Source of the DNA: Lachnospira sp. UBA3790
GTDB lineage: Bacteria > Bacillota > Clostridia > Lachnospirales > Lachnospiraceae
Direction: 5' to 3'
Length of the DNA stretch: 64,000 nt
NCBI GenBank assembly: GCA_002369135.1
Contig: DFEY01000003.1
Location: 693,432-757,431, forward strand
Notes under the pieces: model-generated
The model's database searches: none
What the model saw: only the letters and a program-made list of their open reading frames with translations
Told to the model about the DNA's origin: nothing
Shown here: positions 41,911 to 51,382 of the stretch, in pieces
Position numbering within the stretch: position 1 is the stretch's first letter
Layout of the letters: the number at the start of each line of letters is the position of its first letter
Translations under genes and position numbers: made by a program

Positions 41911-43094
41911 TATTTATACTCCTCAGCCAAAGCCTTGAAAGCAGGAAGTGCATCTTCTATCTGTTTTGTCTCTACACAGTATGAAACACGAACATAACCT
42001 GGCATTCCAAAACTATCTGCAGGAACCACCAAAATCTCATGTTCTTTGCACTTGTCTGAAAATGCTCTAGAATCTTCTTCCATCGCTTTTACAAATAGGT
42101 AGAATGCTCCATCAGGATATACACATTCAAATCCCATCTCTGTCAAAGAATTGTAAAACAAATCCCTGTTCTTTTTATATATAGAAATATCTGAGGTTGC
42201 ATCGACACACTTTGCAACAACTTTCTGCCACAACGAAGGTGCGCATACATAACCCAGCGCACGACCAGAACCGCAAATTGCAGCGTAAGCATCTTCATAA
42301 TTTGTAATCTTTGGCGAAACCACTACATATCCGATACGCTCACCTGGCATAGACAATGCCTTACTGTATGAATAACATGAGAAAGTATTGTCATAGTAGT
42401 TAATCAAATATGGAAGTTCAATATCATCATAGATAAGCTCACGATATGGTTCGTCAGTGATGATAAATATTGGATGTCCATACTCCTCTTCTTTTTTCTT
42501 TAGAAGTTCGCACAAAGCTACAATCTTATCTTTTTTATAAACAACACCACTTGGATTGTTTGGTGAATTTATAACTATTGCTTTTGTGTTTTCATTAATA
42601 GCTGTTTCAACATTATCTATATCAATCTGCAAAGTCGTATCTTCTGGATCTACTTCTACTACCTTTGCACCGGACCTCTCGATATAAACACCGTACTCTG
42701 GGAAGTATGGTTTAATAACAAGACATTCATCGCCAGGTTGCATACAAGCATTCATCACAATAGACAAAGCTGCAGCCGCTCCACAAGTCATATAAATATT
42801 ATCAGCACTCACCTTTGCGCCATACTTTTTATTTAAATGATCAGCCACTGTCTTTCTAACCATTGCATCACCCTGAGCTGATGTATATCCGTGAAGAGAA
42901 ATAGAATCAGAAGTATCAACCAATTCTTTTATAGCATCATTAACACACTGAGGTGTAGGAACGCTAGGATTTCCAATACTGAAATCATATACGTTCTCTT
43001 CTCCTATCTCAGCCTTTCTCTTCATGCCATATTCGAATAGGTCTCTAATCTCTGATCTAACTTTTCCAAATTTTACTAATGATTCTGTATACAT
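41910..43094 (-). CDS. PLP-dependent class I/II aminotransferase
   Basis: 394 residues from ATG 43094, chosen for GGAGA 7 bp upstream; an ATG four codons earlier is possible. Fold type I motifs are visible: NPSVPTP, NSPNNPSGVVY binding the cofactor, and YSYSKALSMPGERIGY with the PLP Lys near 235. It resembles AspC-like pyridoxal aminotransferases, substrate unknown. It heads the operon with DUF6472, PAP2 and patatin genes. Confidence 0.9.
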   Translation of the reverse strand: MYTESLVKFGKVRSEIRDLFEYGMKRKAEIGEENVYDFSIGNPSVPTPQCVNDAIKELVDTSDSISLHGYTSAQGDAMVRKTVADHLNKKYGAKVSADNIYMTCGAAAALSIVMNACMQPGDECLVIKPYFPEYGVYIERSGAKVVEVDPEDTTLQIDIDNVETAINENTKAIVINSPNNPSGVVYKKDKIVALCELLKKKEEEYGHPIFIITDEPYRELIYDDIELPYLINYYDNTFSCYSYSKALSMPGERIGYVVVSPKITNYEDAYAAICGSGRALGYVCAPSLWQKVVAKCVDATSDISIYKKNRDLFYNSLTEMGFECVYPDGAFYLFVKAMEEDSRAFSDKCKEHEILVVPADSFGMPGYVRVSYCVETKQIEDALPAFKALAEEYK

Positions 43095-43155
43095 GTCTAT
43101 CTCCATTTATCTTTACTTAGCATTAATCAGATAGCCAAAACTATCTGATTAATAA

Positions 43156-43911
43156 TTACAATACTTTATTTAAGAAGTCGATGGTTCTAGGTTCTTTTGG
43201 ATTGTTTAGTACTTCGTCTGGAGTACCTTCCTCCACTATGTAACCGCCATCCATAAACAATACTCTGTCAGCCACTTCTTTGGCGAAGCCCATCTCGTGT
43301 GTAACTATAACCATAGTCATTCCCTCTTGAGCAAGTTTTTTCATAACCTGCAAAACCTCTCCTACCATTTCTGGATCAAGAGCTGATGTAGGCTCGTCAA
43401 AGAGCATGATGTCTGGCTTCATACATAAAGATCTAGCAATAGCTGCACGCTGCTTTTGTCCGCCAGAAAGCTGTGCCGGGAATGATGTTGCTTTGTCATC
43501 TAGTCCCACACGCTTAAGCATCCTCATCGCTGTCTCTTTTGCTTCGTCCTTAGATTGTTTCTTCAACTGAATAGGTGCTAAAGTTAGATTGTCTAGCACA
43601 TTCATATTGTTGAACAAATTAAAATGCTGGAATACCATTCCAATATCTTCTCTTGCTTTATTAATATCTACATGTTTATCTGATAGTCTGTTTCCATCTA
43701 CCACTACCTCGCCGCCGGTAATATCTTCTAGCAGGTTAAGGCATCTTAAGAAAGTAGATTTACCACTTCCTGATGGTCCAATAACTACCACCACTTCACC
43801 CTCATAAATATCTGTAGAAATATCTTTTAATACTTCTAACTTTCCGAAGAATTTCTCAAGGTTTTTAACATGTATTTTCACTTCTCTAGTGTTTGTCTCT
43901 TTGTCTTTCAC
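43156..43911 (-). CDS. Polar amino acid ABC transporter ATP-binding protein
   Basis: 251 residues from a GTG at 43911 preceded by AAAGGAGGA; this overlaps the permease gene by 26 bp. The TTG at 43944 is a worse choice. Walker A is GPSGSGKST, Q-loop VFQHFNLF, signature LSGGQKQRAAIAR and Walker B IMLFDEPTSALD. It resembles GlnQ/TcyC-type importers of glutamine, cystine or other polar amino acids. The three transporter genes run binding protein, permease, ATPase. Confidence 0.93.
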   Translation of the reverse strand: MKDKETNTREVKIHVKNLEKFFGKLEVLKDISTDIYEGEVVVVIGPSGSGKSTFLRCLNLLEDITGGEVVVDGNRLSDKHVDINKAREDIGMVFQHFNLFNNMNVLDNLTLAPIQLKKQSKDEAKETAMRMLKRVGLDDKATSFPAQLSGGQKQRAAIARSLCMKPDIMLFDEPTSALDPEMVGEVLQVMKKLAQEGMTMVIVTHEMGFAKEVADRVLFMDGGYIVEEGTPDEVLNNPKEPRTIDFLNKVL

Positions 43912-44572
43912 CTTTAGCCATCCTCCTTTCGATATGTTTAGCAAGTTTAGATAGTGCAGTGATTACGATCAAATACATAATACCTACAATAAACCAAACT
44001 TGGAATGATTTAAATGTAATAGCAACTACACTGTTTGCCTCGTTAACCAATTCTGGAAATCCAATGATAGATAGAATTGATGTATCTTTCAAAGTGATGA
44101 TGAACTGGTTGATGATACTAGGAATCATAGTTTTGATAGCCTGAGGCAAAACAACCTTTCTCATTGCTTTTGCATAAGGAAGTCCAAGACTTCTGGCAGC
44201 TTCCATCTGTCCGATATCTACTGACTGGATTCCTCCTCTAATAATCTCTGCCATATAAGCACCACAGTTTAGGGCCAAACAAATTGTACCCGCTTGAAGC
44301 GCTGATAGAGTAAACCCTGCGTCAAATGCTGAGTTAATACCATATGGAATACCAAAATATATAAAATAAGCCAATACAATCATTGGTACACCACGAATAG
44401 CGTCTACAAACACTTGTGCAATAATATTACACACCTTGTTGTGAACAACGCTTAGGATACCAAAGATAAGACCTAAAATACACGCAAAAAACAATCCACA
44501 CAAAGCAAGAAGCAATGTGTTTCCCATTGATTTGAGCAATAATGGTCCATATTCTTGTAATATTTGTACCAT
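43886..44572 (-). CDS. Polar amino acid ABC transporter permease
   Basis: 228 residues, His/Glu/Gln/Arg/opine family permease with about five transmembrane helices. The EAA motif appears as EAARSLGLPYAKAMRKVVLPQAIKTMIPS-like sequence near 145-175, which contacts the ATPase. It forms the membrane channel of the importer. A hairpin separates it from the binding-protein gene, probably lowering its expression relative to that protein. Confidence 0.93.
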   Translation of the reverse strand: MVQILQEYGPLLLKSMGNTLLLALCGLFFACILGLIFGILSVVHNKVCNIIAQVFVDAIRGVPMIVLAYFIYFGIPYGINSAFDAGFTLSALQAGTICLALNCGAYMAEIIRGGIQSVDIGQMEAARSLGLPYAKAMRKVVLPQAIKTMIPSIINQFIITLKDTSILSIIGFPELVNEANSVVAITFKSFQVWFIVGIMYLIVITALSKLAKHIERRMAKGERQRDKH

Positions 44573-44607
44573 ATCTTTTCCTTCCTAATAATTAGTTTCT
44601 AAATAAT

Positions 44608-44636
44608 AAAGACACCATAATTTATATGGTGTCTTT
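44608..44636 (-). terminator. Intra-operon hairpin between binding protein and permease genes
   Basis: AAAGACACCAT pairs perfectly with ATGGTGTCTTT across a 7-nt loop. On the minus strand the T-run is short (TTTATTATT), so it is likely a partial terminator or mRNA-stabilising hairpin. Confidence 0.7.
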
Positions 44637-44662
44637 ACTATTAAACATCTTTAAATATTATA

Positions 44663-45424
44663 TTATTTTCCTAGATATTTTTCAATAATCTTGTCGTATG
44701 TTCCGTCTTTCTTAATGTTAGCTAGACCCTTATTGAATGTATCAATAAACTCCTTCTTATTCTTGTTAAATACAGCTGCGCCGTAGTCAGAACCTTCGTT
44801 TTCTGTACCCTTAACAACTTGAAGTTTAATACCATCTTTAATAGATGCTTTCATGATAGGTGTATCTTCGAAACATGCATCAGCCTGTCCGCCTGATACT
44901 GATTGATACATTGTATCTGAATCTTTAACCTTAGTAATCTTAAATTTATATTTCTTAGCTAACTTAGCTGCATAACTAGCACCTTCAGTACCGTTCTTAA
45001 CTGCAACTGTTTTTCCATCTAGATCATCAAAATCGTCAATGTCTGATCCAGCCTTAACAGCCATACACTGTGTAGCTGTGAAATATCCGTCTGAGAAGAT
45101 CCATCCAGTCTTCTTACGCTCTGCTGTGATAGATGCTCCGGCAATCAAAGCGTCTGCCTGGTTAGCCTGACAAGCTGCTATAGCTGCATCCCAACCTAGA
45201 CTCTTAATTTCATATTCGAATCCCTGGTCCTTAGCTACTGCCTTTAGAATATCAACGTCGATACCTACAAAGTTACCCTTTGCATCTGTGTACTCGAATG
45301 GTTTAAATACTGTATCCATTCCGATTACCCACTTTTTGGCATCTGATGATTTCTTGCTTCCGCAACCAACAAACAATCCAACTGATACTACTAGCACTAA
45401 AGCTAGCGCAATAATTCTTTTCAT
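44663..45424 (-). CDS. Amino acid ABC transporter substrate-binding lipoprotein
   Basis: 253 residues. A type II signal peptide ends at lipobox VGLFVGC, Cys21, so the protein is lipid-anchored outside. The mature part is an SBP_bac_3 domain with VIGMDTVFKPFEYTDAKGNFVGIDVDI near the start and LDGKTVAVKNGTEGASYA. It delivers the amino acid to the permease; the ligand is unknown. An extended -10 TGGTATAAT (45482-45490) and AGGAGG ribosome site precede it. Confidence 0.94.
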   Translation of the reverse strand: MKRIIALALVLVVSVGLFVGCGSKKSSDAKKWVIGMDTVFKPFEYTDAKGNFVGIDVDILKAVAKDQGFEYEIKSLGWDAAIAACQANQADALIAGASITAERKKTGWIFSDGYFTATQCMAVKAGSDIDDFDDLDGKTVAVKNGTEGASYAAKLAKKYKFKITKVKDSDTMYQSVSGGQADACFEDTPIMKASIKDGIKLQVVKGTENEGSDYGAAVFNKNKKEFIDTFNKGLANIKKDGTYDKIIEKYLGK

Positions 45425-45481
45425 TTCAAATCCTCCTAAAAATAATATTTAGTTGTATATCCGTCCTATACACACAAAAAC

Positions 45482-45490
45482 ATTATACCA
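45482..45490 (-). promoter_or_regulatory. Extended -10 element of the amino acid importer operon
   Basis: TGGTATAAT on the minus strand about 58 bp upstream of the start; a weak -35 TTATCA lies 17 bp before the hexamer. Confidence 0.6.
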
Positions 45491-45510
45491 TAATCTCAAA
45501 TGTTTGATAA

Positions 45511-45545
45511 TAAAAAAGAACAAACAGCTTTCACCGTTTGTTCTT
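45511..45545 (-). terminator. Terminator of the V-ATPase operon
   Basis: AAGAACAAAC (45516-45525) pairs perfectly with GTTTGTTCTT (45536-45545); on the minus strand the hairpin is followed by a run of T. It starts 7 bp after the ntpD stop. Confidence 0.85.
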
Positions 45546-45551
45546 CTTATA

Positions 45552-46199
45552 CTAGTTGGCCTTTCTTCTCTCTTCAATAGCCTCTTCTAGCATCATATCT
45601 TTAACCTTCATCAAACGAGTCTGTGTACTTCGCTCGTTCTCGTCCAGTTTCATATTTATGTACTTAATATTAGACTGAGCATTTGGAATGATAACGTGTT
45701 CTAGAGCATTTACTCTTCGTCTAGTCTTTTCTATTTCTGATGCCATAAGCTGACAAGATTTCTCCACTTCAGCTAGCCTTAACATATCCTTAAACACTAA
45801 TGATAAAGAATACATGGCATCGTCCAAATCTCCAGCCGTAAACGCATAACCATATGAATAGATATCACCACCGCTTATATCCATCCTCGTCGAATAAGTA
45901 GGAATATCAACACTCATTACATTTTGCTCTCCTTCATCTATCTCCAAAGATTTCTTTGAAGCAAGAAGTGCTGTGTTTAATACCTCTTTACTCATACCGG
46001 CTTTGGCGATGGCAAATTCCATATTTGCGCTCTTTAAGCCAGCCTCCACTTTCTTACGAAGCTCCATATTCTCCTTAACCAAATCCATGAATTGTCTTAA
46101 CAACTCATCTCTCTTATCTTTAAGGAGCTTATGGCCTCTCACTGCAGAGACTAATTTCTTCTTTTGTTTGGTTAACTCCATTCTTGTTGGATTTACCAT
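45552..46199 (-). CDS. ntpD: V-type ATP synthase subunit D (central rotor stalk)
   Basis: 215 residues. The N-terminus NPTRMELTKQKKKLVSAVRGHKLLKDKRDEL is the diagnostic V/A-ATPase subunit D sequence, here spelled in two parts: NPTRMELTKQ and HKLLKDKRDEL. The protein is mostly long helices that form the antiparallel coiled coil of the rotor, which turns inside the A3B3 head. It is last gene of the operon, 25 bp after ntpB, and a terminator follows. Confidence 0.95.
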   Translation of the reverse strand: MVNPTRMELTKQKKKLVSAVRGHKLLKDKRDELLRQFMDLVKENMELRKKVEAGLKSANMEFAIAKAGMSKEVLNTALLASKKSLEIDEGEQNVMSVDIPTYSTRMDISGGDIYSYGYAFTAGDLDDAMYSLSLVFKDMLRLAEVEKSCQLMASEIEKTRRRVNALEHVIIPNAQSNIKYINMKLDENERSTQTRLMKVKDMMLEEAIEERRKAN

Positions 46200-46224
46200 A
46201 ACTCTCTCCTAATCTACTTTCGGT

Positions 46225-47601
46225 TTATTCTTCACCTTTGTAGTACTTCTCAATGTATTCGTCTGAGATACGTTTTAGTTCTGACTTAGGTAGCATTCCA
46301 AGTAGCTCCCAACCAACATTCATCGTATCTTCAATAGTTCTGTTTGTATCGTATCCTTGAGATACATACTTTTCTTCGAAGGCGTCTGCAAACTTAGCAT
46401 ACTTAAGATCCATCTCAGAAAGAGCTGCCTCACCTAGAATAGTCATTAATTCTTTGGCGTCCTTTCCTCTAGCGTACGCTGCAAACAACTGGTTCATTAC
46501 ATCTGAATGATCCGCTCTAGTTTTTCCTTCGCCAATACCCTTATCTTTCAAACGTGAAAGTGAAGGCAAAACGTCGATAGGTGGTGTAACACCTTTTCTA
46601 TAAAGATCACGACTAAGGATAATCTGTCCCTCAGTAATGTATCCTGTTAAGTCAGGGATTGGGTGAGTCTTGTCATCCTCAGGCATCGTTAGGATAGGAA
46701 CAAGTGTGATACTTCCATCCTTACCTGTCTGTCTACCTGCGCGCTCGTATAGAGTGGCTAGGTCAGTGTACATGTATCCAGGATAACCTCTTCGTCCAGG
46801 TACCTCCTTACGCGCTGCTGATACCTCACGAAGTGAATCAGCATAGTTTGTAATATCAGTGATAATTACAAGCACGTGCATTCCTTTTTCAAATGCCAAG
46901 TACTCAGCTGCAGTTAGCGCCATACGAGGTGTCGCAATACGCTCAACCGCTGGGTCATTAGCAAGGTTTGTAAATAGTACTGTTCTATCAATAGCACCTG
47001 TCTCTTTAAAACTCTTTACAAAGTAGTCTGCTTCCTCGAAAGTGATTCCGACCGCTGCAAAGACCACGGCAAATGGATCATCTGTTCCAATAACCTTAGC
47101 CTGTCTAGCAATCTGAGCTGCTAGGTTGGCATGAGGAAGGCCTGAAGCCGAAAAGATAGGAAGCTTCTGGCCACGAACCAAAGTGTTTAGTCCGTCTATC
47201 GCTGAAATACCAGTCTGAATAAACTCAGATGGATAATTTCTAGCGGCTGGGTTCATAGCTACACCGTTTATATCTCTTCTCTCATCAGGGATAATCTCTG
47301 GACCACCATCTATTGGGTTTCCAAGTCCGTCAAACACACGACCAAGCATATCTTCTGATACACCTAATTCCATACTGTGTCCTAAGAAACGAACTTTACT
47401 ATTTGATAGGTTAATACCTGTTGAACTCTCAAACAACTGAACTAGTGCGTTACCACCGTTTACTTCTAAGACTTTACATCTTCTAACTTCACCGTTAGCA
47501 AGCTCGATTTCACCTAGTTCGTCATAAGTTACGTTTTCTACGTCTCTTACCATCATCAGTGGGCCAGCCACTTCTTGTATGGTTCTATACTCTTTTGGCA
47601 T
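46225..47601 (-). CDS. ntpB: V-type ATP synthase subunit B (non-catalytic)
   Basis: 458 residues. The family is clear from YRTIQEVAGPLMMVRDVENV at the start, the central LPIFSASGLPHANLAAQIARQ (which replaces a true P-loop, as expected for the non-catalytic subunit) and the VPGRRGYPGYMYTDLA motif. It alternates with subunit A in the A3B3 head. It begins 1 bp after the ntpA stop. Confidence 0.97.
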   Translation of the reverse strand: MPKEYRTIQEVAGPLMMVRDVENVTYDELGEIELANGEVRRCKVLEVNGGNALVQLFESSTGINLSNSKVRFLGHSMELGVSEDMLGRVFDGLGNPIDGGPEIIPDERRDINGVAMNPAARNYPSEFIQTGISAIDGLNTLVRGQKLPIFSASGLPHANLAAQIARQAKVIGTDDPFAVVFAAVGITFEEADYFVKSFKETGAIDRTVLFTNLANDPAVERIATPRMALTAAEYLAFEKGMHVLVIITDITNYADSLREVSAARKEVPGRRGYPGYMYTDLATLYERAGRQTGKDGSITLVPILTMPEDDKTHPIPDLTGYITEGQIILSRDLYRKGVTPPIDVLPSLSRLKDKGIGEGKTRADHSDVMNQLFAAYARGKDAKELMTILGEAALSEMDLKYAKFADAFEEKYVSQGYDTNRTIEDTMNVGWELLGMLPKSELKRISDEYIEKYYKGEE

Positions 47602-47602
47602 A

Positions 47603-49372
47603 CTAGATTTCCTCCTTGTTTATAGTCTTAAGAACTTGCTCTGATAATAACTCGCTAATTCTCTTGTATTCTTTGTCGATGTCTTTCTCTTCTGTGTATT
47701 TAAATCTACCTATATCTTCTCTTACCGATAGATCGATTAACTTCTTAATGTCTGCTCCATTTTCTAGAGCCTTTACACCTTCGTTGTAGTATCCGATAAC
47801 TAACTTCATCATCAAATACTGTTTCTCGAGTGATGTGTATGTATCAATGTCATGGAATGAGTTCTGATGCAAAAAGTCCTCACGGATAGATCTTGATGCT
47901 TCCATCTTTAGTCTGTCCGTAGGCGACAAAGCATCCATACCTACCATCTGAACGATTTCGTTTAACTCCGCTTCTTCATGAAGCAATGTCATCATTTCCT
48001 GTCTAATAGAAATCCATTCCTCATTTACGTTTTCGTTAAACCAAGGTCCGATACTGTCTAAGTAAAGTGAATAACTTGTTAACCAGTTGATAGCTGGGAA
48101 ATGTCTCTGATAAGCAAGCGCTGCATCAAGACCCCAGAATACTTTTACAATACGAAGTGTAGCCTGTGAAACTGGCTCTGATATATCACCACCTGGAGGA
48201 GATACGGCACCAATAACTGATAGCGCACCCTCTCTTCCTTCGGAACCTAATGTGACTACATCACCGGCACGCTCATAGAACTGTGCAAGTCTACTTCCTA
48301 GGTATGCAGGATATCCTTCTTCACCAGGCATCTCTTCTAGACGACCTGACATTTCTCTTAAGGCCTCTGCCCAACGTGATGTGGAATCGGCCATTAGCGC
48401 AACTGAGTATCCCATATCTCTAAAGTACTCTGCTATTGTAATTCCTGTATATATAGAAGCCTCTCTGGCTGCCACAGGCATATCTGATGTGTTAGCGATT
48501 AGAACAGTTCTCTCCATTAAAGACTTTCCAGTCTTAGGGTCTTTAAGTTCTGGGAACTCATTAAGAACGTCTGTCATCTCGTTTCCACGCTCGCCACAAC
48601 CGATATATACCACGATATCAGCCTCAGCCCATTTTGCTAATTGATGTTGGATAACAGTTTTTCCACTACCGAAAGGTCCAGGTACGGCTGCTACACCACC
48701 TCTTGCAATTGGGAACAAGGTATCAACTACTCTTTGTCCTGTAACAAGTGGTTTGTTAGGCGCTTTCTTTTCTTTATATGGGCGGCCCTTTCTAACTGGC
48801 CACTTCTGCATTAGCGTTACTTCTTTCACGCCGTCTTTAGTCTCAATCTTTGCAACTACATCTTCTACTGTGTAGCTTCCAGCATTTATCTCAACTACTT
48901 TTCCATCAAAACCAAATGGCACCATAATCTTTTGAGTAACTACTTCTGTTTCAACAACTGTACCCAAAACATCTCCAGTCACTACTTCGTCGCCTACCTT
49001 TGCCATAGGCTCGAAATTCCATTTCAAATCTCTCTTTAGAGATGGAACTTGAACACCACGGTTTAGGAGGTTTCCAGAAACCTTCATAATGTCATCGAGT
49101 GGTCTTTGGATTCCATCATAAATACTACCTATAAGTCCAGGTCCTAATTCCACAGACATAGGCGCGCCCGTCGATACCACTTCCTTACCAGGGCCAAGAC
49201 CTGCAGTCTCTTCATAAACCTGGATGGAAGCTTGATCACCGTGCATCTCGATGATTTCGCCGATAAGTTCTTCTTCACTTACCCTAACCACATCGTACAT
49301 ATTGGCATCTCTCATACCAGTAGCTACTACTAGCGGTCCTGCCACTTTTTTGATTGTACCTCTACTCTCCAT
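47603..49372 (-). CDS. ntpA: V-type ATP synthase subunit A (catalytic)
   Basis: 589 residues. Walker A is GPFGSGKTVIQHQ near 232, the catalytic-Glu segment IYIGCGERGNEMTDVL follows, and the ~90-residue non-homologous bulge typical of V/A-type A subunits lies before the P-loop. It hydrolyses or makes ATP. Neither an intein nor a frameshift interrupts it. It lies 33 bp after ntpG. Confidence 0.97.
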   Translation of the reverse strand: MESRGTIKKVAGPLVVATGMRDANMYDVVRVSEEELIGEIIEMHGDQASIQVYEETAGLGPGKEVVSTGAPMSVELGPGLIGSIYDGIQRPLDDIMKVSGNLLNRGVQVPSLKRDLKWNFEPMAKVGDEVVTGDVLGTVVETEVVTQKIMVPFGFDGKVVEINAGSYTVEDVVAKIETKDGVKEVTLMQKWPVRKGRPYKEKKAPNKPLVTGQRVVDTLFPIARGGVAAVPGPFGSGKTVIQHQLAKWAEADIVVYIGCGERGNEMTDVLNEFPELKDPKTGKSLMERTVLIANTSDMPVAAREASIYTGITIAEYFRDMGYSVALMADSTSRWAEALREMSGRLEEMPGEEGYPAYLGSRLAQFYERAGDVVTLGSEGREGALSVIGAVSPPGGDISEPVSQATLRIVKVFWGLDAALAYQRHFPAINWLTSYSLYLDSIGPWFNENVNEEWISIRQEMMTLLHEEAELNEIVQMVGMDALSPTDRLKMEASRSIREDFLHQNSFHDIDTYTSLEKQYLMMKLVIGYYNEGVKALENGADIKKLIDLSVREDIGRFKYTEEKDIDKEYKRISELLSEQVLKTINKEEI

Positions 49373-49405
49373 AACTGTTTCCTCTCAAAGTTATACTTAA
49401 AATTA

Positions 49406-49726
49406 TTATTCATCACCAAACAAAATATCAGATCCTACCGCTTGCTCGACAAAGGACTTAACCTGTGCCACACCTTCTCCAGTGTTTCCACTAATGCCAG
49501 GTATAGGGATGATGGCTGGACTGATACTTTCTTTGTGTTTATCAATCTCTTCTCTAATTTCTTTTGCAAGGGATTCTGTTACATATATAATGGCATATTC
49601 GCCCAGGGTAAGTTTCTTTAGAAGCTTCTTTCCCTCATCCTTTTCCTTCACTGGGTAAATATCTAATCCCAATGCGGAAAAGCCATATATGCTGTCATAA
49701 TCTCCCATTACTGCTACTTTACTCAT
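49406..49726 (-). CDS. ntpG: V-type ATP synthase subunit F (NtpG in Enterococcus)
   Basis: 106 residues. Start MSKVAVMGDYDSIYGFSALG and the C-terminal PIPGISGNTGEGV match the Rossmann-like subunit F of the central stalk, which binds subunit D. Enterococcus names the same gene ntpG. It lies between ntpC (9 bp gap) and ntpA. Confidence 0.92.
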   Translation of the reverse strand: MSKVAVMGDYDSIYGFSALGLDIYPVKEKDEGKKLLKKLTLGEYAIIYVTESLAKEIREEIDKHKESISPAIIPIPGISGNTGEGVAQVKSFVEQAVGSDILFGDE

Positions 49727-49735
49727 CTTTACCTC

Positions 49736-50755
49736 TTACGCATACATAATTCGTGCGCGTTCTTTTATAAAGTCTTCGTCAAAACCATTCTCTTTGCATG
49801 AAAGAATAATCTTAACTGTTTTAATCTCATTATATCTTGCTAGTGAATATGCAAGAACTGGTCCAATAGTAAATGTCTCGTATTTCTGTGATTTTATTCT
49901 CTCGATTATTTTATTGTCACAGACACACTCAAAGTACGATATAGACTTTTCAGCAGCTAAAGCCAAATCTTCGTGACCAATATCTTTTAAGTAATCAATC
50001 ACTGCTTCATACCCATCGTTTACAGCTCGCTCTAGTTCATTAACATTTACATACTCGCAAGGTATCATTGCCTTAAACGCAAAGTCTGAATCTTTGCCGG
50101 CTCTGGCTGAGCGAATTGCAATCTTTATATCAGCCATACCTACTTTTATATTGGTGTAATCTTTAATCAAGCTGTTTGTAGACTCTCTACCGATGTTTCT
50201 AAACATTCTTAAAAGTTGCTTATCGATAATGATGTCACAGAGCTGTCCATCGCCACTCTTTATCAAAGTCTCTGAAGCCTTTCTCGCTGTATGAATCATA
50301 TGCTCAGGCAACTTCTCATATTCAGAGTTTGTGATGATATCTTCTAGTTCCTTAATAGTGATATTTTCAATGACTTTGATGTGCTCGTCATTTTCATCTT
50401 TCACACCATTTGGATCTAGTGCCACATATACATACTTGTTTGCAACAGATGCATCTGTGTAGACTTTCTTGATAGCAGTTTTTAAGTTGTGGTATTCATC
50501 TTCTACTATCAAAATTTTTTTATCATCTTTATCTTTGATAATGTCGTCTATAACTTCTCGTGTTTTATTTTTTTCAATTTCTATAATGTCGTTTAGAGAT
50601 TCGTTTGGAGTATTACTTCCCCAACCTTTATCTTTCAGCATCTGAAGTGCGCTGTCATAATCCTTAGCCTCCACCAAAGACTTCACATCTTCGTCTGTCA
50701 GAAGCGTACTCTCCAACGCTCTTATACGGGCAACACCGTAAATATACTCATCCAC
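49736..50755 (-). CDS. ntpC: V-type ATP synthase subunit C (AC39/d type)
   Basis: 339 residues, the normal size of the funnel-shaped subunit that joins the central stalk to the membrane ring. Visible family features are the start YIYGVARIRALESTLLT and helical repeats ending ILSCKENGFDEDFIKERARIMYA-like (the last residues). It starts 12 bp after ntpE with an AGGAG ribosome site. Confidence 0.92.
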   Translation of the reverse strand: MDEYIYGVARIRALESTLLTDEDVKSLVEAKDYDSALQMLKDKGWGSNTPNESLNDIIEIEKNKTREVIDDIIKDKDDKKILIVEDEYHNLKTAIKKVYTDASVANKYVYVALDPNGVKDENDEHIKVIENITIKELEDIITNSEYEKLPEHMIHTARKASETLIKSGDGQLCDIIIDKQLLRMFRNIGRESTNSLIKDYTNIKVGMADIKIAIRSARAGKDSDFAFKAMIPCEYVNVNELERAVNDGYEAVIDYLKDIGHEDLALAAEKSISYFECVCDNKIIERIKSQKYETFTIGPVLAYSLARYNEIKTVKIILSCKENGFDEDFIKERARIMYA

Positions 50756-50767
50756 AAGTATTACCTC

Positions 50768-51364
50768 CTATTTATTAAAAAGGTTTTTATTTACCAAGTC
50801 TCTAAGTTCATCTCTCTTTGCTTCAAAGATAGCATCAAAAGTACAGTTCTCTTCTATGTCGCCATACTTTAGAATAAATCCATCAGCAATATCTGCTGGC
50901 TCGTTATCTACAGTTAGAGAGCCACCTTTTTCTTTTGCAATATCTAAAGCTTTCGCTTCAAAATCAGATGGAATTCTATCTAAATCTTTTTTAGAGAAAC
51001 AAATCTTTCCATCCTTATCTTGAACATTTCCCTTTAACACATTTAGGACAGTTGCAAAATAAGAATCTGTATCTTGATTTTTAAGTTCATCCAATGCTCT
51101 TGCAATTACTTCATCAATCACTTCGCCTTTAGCTTTAAGTAGAGCATTTCTCTGTTTAAACTCGCCGTTTGAAACCACTTTTTCCTCAAATAAATCTTGA
51201 TCTCTTTTTGCTTGATCTAAAATATTTTTGATTTCTTTGTCGGTCTCTTTTTTGGCTTCGGCTAAAACACTTGCTCTGTAGCTTTCAGCGTCCTTTTTGA
51301 TAAGTTCGATTTCGTCCCTGGAATTGGATTTAATTTTCTTTACAATATTATCTAATCCACTCAT
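50768..51364 (-). CDS. ntpE: V-type ATP synthase subunit E (peripheral stalk)
   Basis: 198 residues. A long charged N-terminal helix (about 1-85, rich in Lys/Glu/Asp and Ala) is followed by a compact C-terminal domain, the usual build of subunit E. It pairs with the coiled-coil NtpF subunit to form the stator. It starts 18 bp after ntpK. Confidence 0.9.
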   Translation of the reverse strand: MSGLDNIVKKIKSNSRDEIELIKKDAESYRASVLAEAKKETDKEIKNILDQAKRDQDLFEEKVVSNGEFKQRNALLKAKGEVIDEVIARALDELKNQDTDSYFATVLNVLKGNVQDKDGKICFSKKDLDRIPSDFEAKALDIAKEKGGSLTVDNEPADIADGFILKYGDIEENCTFDAIFEAKRDELRDLVNKNLFNK

Positions 51365-51382
51365 TGTAATTCTACTTTCAAT

